Origin: a virus
Strand: one strand, 5' to 3'
Length of the DNA: 30,429 nucleotides
IMG/VR virus record: IMGVR_UViG_3300035034_000860
Coordinates: 1-30,429 of that record
Within the stretch, counting starts at the first letter, position 1. Every line of letters begins with the position of its first letter. Below the pieces are notes generated by a model that was not told where the DNA came from, made no database searches, and worked only from the letters and a program-made list of their open reading frames with translations. This document shows, one piece after another, positions 29,375 through 30,429 of the stretch. A program made the position numbers and the translations under genes.

Positions 29375-29746
29375 TTAGGTTATTTCAACATCACCTGAAA
29401 CTTGGAAGTTTACAGAAACGGTTACCAGCTCTCCTACTGCTACTGGAGTAGAAACGCTTGTTATAAGGCAATCACCGGCATAAGAATAATTCTCATCTAA
29501 AAGCACGAACGCAACAGGAACGCCGAGCGTTGGTCTGATTGGTGTGATTGACTCGGTCATATCCAGCACAAATGAACCTATTGCATTTCTAAGTCCATCG
29601 CTAATGAAAGTCCTTGCCGTTAGTGGTGTTGATGCCTGATGTGTTGTATCTAATACCCCTACTTCTTCACTAAGTTCCCAATTTCTTGTATTATATGGAA
29701 CTGAATTTATTGTTGCAAGCCCTTTATTACCTACATATTTAGCCAT
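29375..29746 (-). CDS. Major tail (tube) protein, short paralogue
   Basis: The 123-residue protein MAKYVGNKGLATINSVPYNT, then WELSEEVGVLDTTHQA and ARTFISDGLRNAIGSFVLDM resembles the N-terminal domain of the next gene along its full length. It contains no C-terminal decoration. It could make part of the tube alone, or be a tail terminator-proximal or tip variant. It follows the tail terminator gene. Confidence 0.8.
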   Translation of the reverse strand: MAKYVGNKGLATINSVPYNTRNWELSEEVGVLDTTHQASTPLTARTFISDGLRNAIGSFVLDMTESITPIRPTLGVPVAFVLLDENYSYAGDCLITSVSTPVAVGELVTVSVNFQVSGDVEIT

Positions 29747-29751
29747 TTTTT

Positions 29752-30177
29752 TTACTCCTTCGAAAAGCTTGCCGTGAATCTAATCACGGCAAACCATACT
29801 TTATTATTATTGTCAAATCTTGCTGGTGTAATTAAATCTACAAGCAAGGAATTAGTTTTTACTGTTATTCCTGACCCTGTACAGCTCAGGTCGTTGAATC
29901 TCATTAGTGTTTTAATCGTGTCAATGTCGGAATCGACATCAACAGACGTATAGGTTTTAAGCTGGTCTGTTGGATATTCGACCAAGACTTGAAACGAACA
30001 ACGCAAAGACTCGTTAGGGTTTCCAGTTGTTGCCATTGCTGAATCATCTGTAATGTTGAAGACGTCATAAATAATCCTTTTACCTGTCGCAGATGTTGGA
30101 GCGTGATTATAGTAAACAGCATTAGGGAACATCGTTATTAGCGAAGTGTAGATTGACTTCTTAATTAAATTAATCAA
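29752..30177 (-). CDS. Tail terminator (gpU/gp17-like)
   Basis: The start is taken as TTG 30177 (MINLIKKSIYTSLITMFPNA) because AGGAGG lies 4 bases upstream and the start overlaps the stop of the head-closure gene. An ATG at 30222 would give 15 extra residues and a 53-base overlap. The 141-residue protein (IIYDVFNITDDSAM, SFQVLVEYPTDQLKTY, TKTLMRFNDLSC-like region) has the size and position of tail terminators that cap the tube and join the head. Confidence 0.72.
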   Translation of the reverse strand: MINLIKKSIYTSLITMFPNAVYYNHAPTSATGKRIIYDVFNITDDSAMATTGNPNESLRCSFQVLVEYPTDQLKTYTSVDVDSDIDTIKTLMRFNDLSCTGSGITVKTNSLLVDLITPARFDNNNKVWFAVIRFTASFSKE

Positions 30178-30429
30178 GTATCCTCCTACAATATGCCTTA
30201 TAATGCGAGATTGAAACGTCATTAATTCCCTTGAAATAGTCCACGCTTAAGACTGAGTATTCGATTGAATTATGCTTAATCGTGTCTGTTGCTATTAGTT
30301 CCGTTTTGCAATACACAACATTAGTGACCTCTTTTTGAAGCTGTTCGTTTTGAAAGACGTCAGTTGTTTTACGAGAATCTATCTTTGCAGCGTGTGTCGT
30401 TCCTTGTTTCGTTCTCGCAATTTTGAAAC
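30170..30429 (-). CDS. Head-closure/stopper protein, C-terminal part (starts at position 84)
   Basis: This is the rest of the 109-residue protein that starts at 84 and runs through 1 to 30415 on the circular map (bases 30416-30429 duplicate 1-14). It reads RTKQGTTHAAKIDSRKTTDV, then TELIATDTIKHNSIEYSVLS, and ends YKAYCRRILD. The beta-rich composition and size fit the SPP1 gp16 stopper. Its stop overlaps the TTG start of the tail terminator gene by 8 bases. Confidence 0.75.
   Translation of the reverse strand, partial: FKIARTKQGTTHAAKIDSRKTTDVFQNEQLQKEVTNVVYCKTELIATDTIKHNSIEYSVLSVDYFKGINDVSISHYKAYCRRILD
30416..30429. repeat. Terminal direct repeat (right copy)
   Basis: This copy is identical to 1-14 and marks the circular overlap. 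Confidence 0.9.

Overview
This window is a complete, circularly closed genome of a small tailed phage with a long non-contractile (siphovirus-type) tail. The first 14 bases are repeated as the last 14, and a head-closure gene reads in frame across the join, so positions 1 and 30429 are adjacent in a circular map and the effective size is about 30.4 kb. No integrase, CI-like repressor, tRNA, CRISPR array or insertion sequence is visible, so a virulent lifestyle is the simplest reading. The sequence is AT-rich, and nearly every gene has a strong AGGAGG-type ribosome binding site, often with GTG or TTG starts. The replication genes (Lin1244-type initiator, DnaC-like loader, RecT) are typical of phages of low-GC, Firmicutes-like bacteria. 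The lysozyme is of the T4/GH24 type, which is more frequent in phages of Gram-negative hosts. The host cannot be fixed from the sequence alone.

There are two opposing transcription units. They diverge from a control region at about 9600-9844 that carries two near-consensus sigma70/sigmaA promoters, one per strand, each with a 17-bp spacer. The rightward (early) unit, 9845-18848, encodes small unknown proteins, an HTH protein, a replication initiator, a DnaC-like ATPase, an SMC/Rad50-like ATPase with a zinc hook, RecT, a metallo-beta-lactamase-fold nuclease, a series of small unknown proteins, a PD-(D/E)XK nuclease and a second HTH protein. The initiator gene contains seven 11-bp iterons followed by an A-rich polypurine tract, the best candidate for the replication origin. 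No polymerase or primase is present, so the phage presumably recruits the host replisome.

The leftward (late) unit starts at 9599, runs down to 1, wraps to 30429 and ends at a hairpin at 18858-18883. In order it encodes: a 53-residue protein, a ParB-like/DNA methyltransferase fusion, a PLD-like (HKD) protein, TerS, TerL, portal, MuF-type minor head protein, an HK97 gp10-like protein, scaffold, major capsid protein, two Ig-like domain proteins, connector, head closure (across the join), tail terminator, two paralogous tail-tube proteins, tail assembly chaperones joined by a predicted -1 frameshift, tape measure, a large baseplate/receptor protein, small tail proteins, a lectin-like tail fibre, membrane proteins (holin candidates) and lysozyme.

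The most notable points are the in-gene iteron origin, the A9 frameshift site, the HKD protein between a methyltransferase and the terminase, a perfect 28-bp palindrome in a small-gene region that looks partly decayed, a recent 252-bp duplication in the tape measure gene, the tandem tail-tube paralogues and the displaced gp10-like gene.
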